A stretch of DNA of 5,405 nucleotides from Bacteroidota bacterium. Lineage in GTDB: Bacteria > Bacteroidota > Bacteroidia > Chitinophagales > Saprospiraceae. Shown here piece after piece: positions 5,280 to 5,405 of the stretch (positions are counted from its first letter, which is position 1; the number at the start of each line of letters is the position of its first letter). The notes below the pieces were generated by a model. That model saw only the letters and a program-made list of their open reading frames with translations, had not been told where the DNA came from and ran no database searches. The stretch covers positions 1 to 5,405 of the forward strand of contig JAKQGD010000577.1 in assembly GCA_029573365.1 (NCBI GenBank), given 5' to 3'. The position numbers were made by a program, and so were the translations under genes.

Positions 5280-5405
5280 ATGATAAGAATATCAAGTTTA
5301 TTGGTTTTATTTTTTATTTGTACACTGACTGCAGGAGCCCAGTCATTCTGGAAGAGGGTGCCGGCGACTCAGTTTAGCGTCAGGTCACAGGAAAGCAGGA
5401 ACATA
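5280..5405 (+). CDS. Exported protein, 5' part only (possible metalloprotease)
   Basis: The first 42 codons are present and the frame is still open at the window edge. Residues 1-21 are a clear signal peptide (Arg3, hydrophobic 4-18, cleavage near AGAQ), ending in the Ala-Gln-Ser pattern common in Bacteroidota. The mature start SFWKRVPATQF and the following SRNI resemble the beginning of reprolysin-like zinc metalloproteases secreted by the type IX system in this phylum, but the metal-binding HExxH region would lie outside the window. The product call is therefore a guess; export is well supported. A TAACTTTA promoter-like site lies upstream. Confidence 0.75.
   Translation, partial: MIRISSLLVLFFICTLTAGAQSFWKRVPATQFSVRSQESRNI

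Overview
The window looks like chromosomal DNA from a member of the Bacteroidota. Three things point there: (i) promoter-like sites matching the phylum's TAnnTTTG -7 box, including CGTATCTTTGCACC upstream of the minus-strand gene; (ii) start codons with A-rich or featureless leaders and no Shine-Dalgarno sequence; (iii) gene families typical of the phylum (a DUF4403 lipoprotein, a DUF4348-like lipoprotein, and an Ala-Gln-Ser signal peptide on a partial exported protein). The order cannot be fixed from the sequence.

Bases 1-665 hold no convincing gene. They contain two near-identical 157-bp units (1-157 and 277-433). Each unit carries a perfect AT-centred hairpin followed by a GC hairpin and a T-run that resembles an intrinsic terminator. 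A separate GC-rich block (about 492-561) looks like another intergenic repeat. A candidate promoter at 608-640 leads into rsmG (666-1304, 16S rRNA m7G527 methyltransferase).

rsmG converges on a minus-strand DUF4403 lipoprotein gene (1313-2695) with only 8 bp between the stop codons. The 199-bp AT-rich gap at 2696-2894 is a divergent promoter region serving the DUF4403 gene to the left and a plus-strand cluster to the right.

The plus-strand cluster (2895-5145) is tightly packed: an exported protein with a C-terminal peptidoglycan-binding domain and a Cys-rich N-terminal region, an RDD-family membrane protein, an Sfp-type 4'-phosphopantetheinyl transferase, and a DUF4348-like lipoprotein whose first 59 bases lie inside the transferase gene. 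Spacing suggests co-transcription. Three of the four products are predicted at the envelope. No carrier protein or synthase is next to the transferase, so it may serve genome-wide carrier proteins. After a 134-bp gap with a promoter-like site, a new exported protein begins at 5280 and runs off the window.

Most of the window is ordinary housekeeping and envelope gene content. The parts most worth a second look are the duplicated two-hairpin unit, the 59-nt gene overlap that encodes a signal peptide, and the uncharacterised Cys-containing module of the peptidoglycan-binding protein. I see no clear evidence of a new defence, mobile or biosynthetic system.
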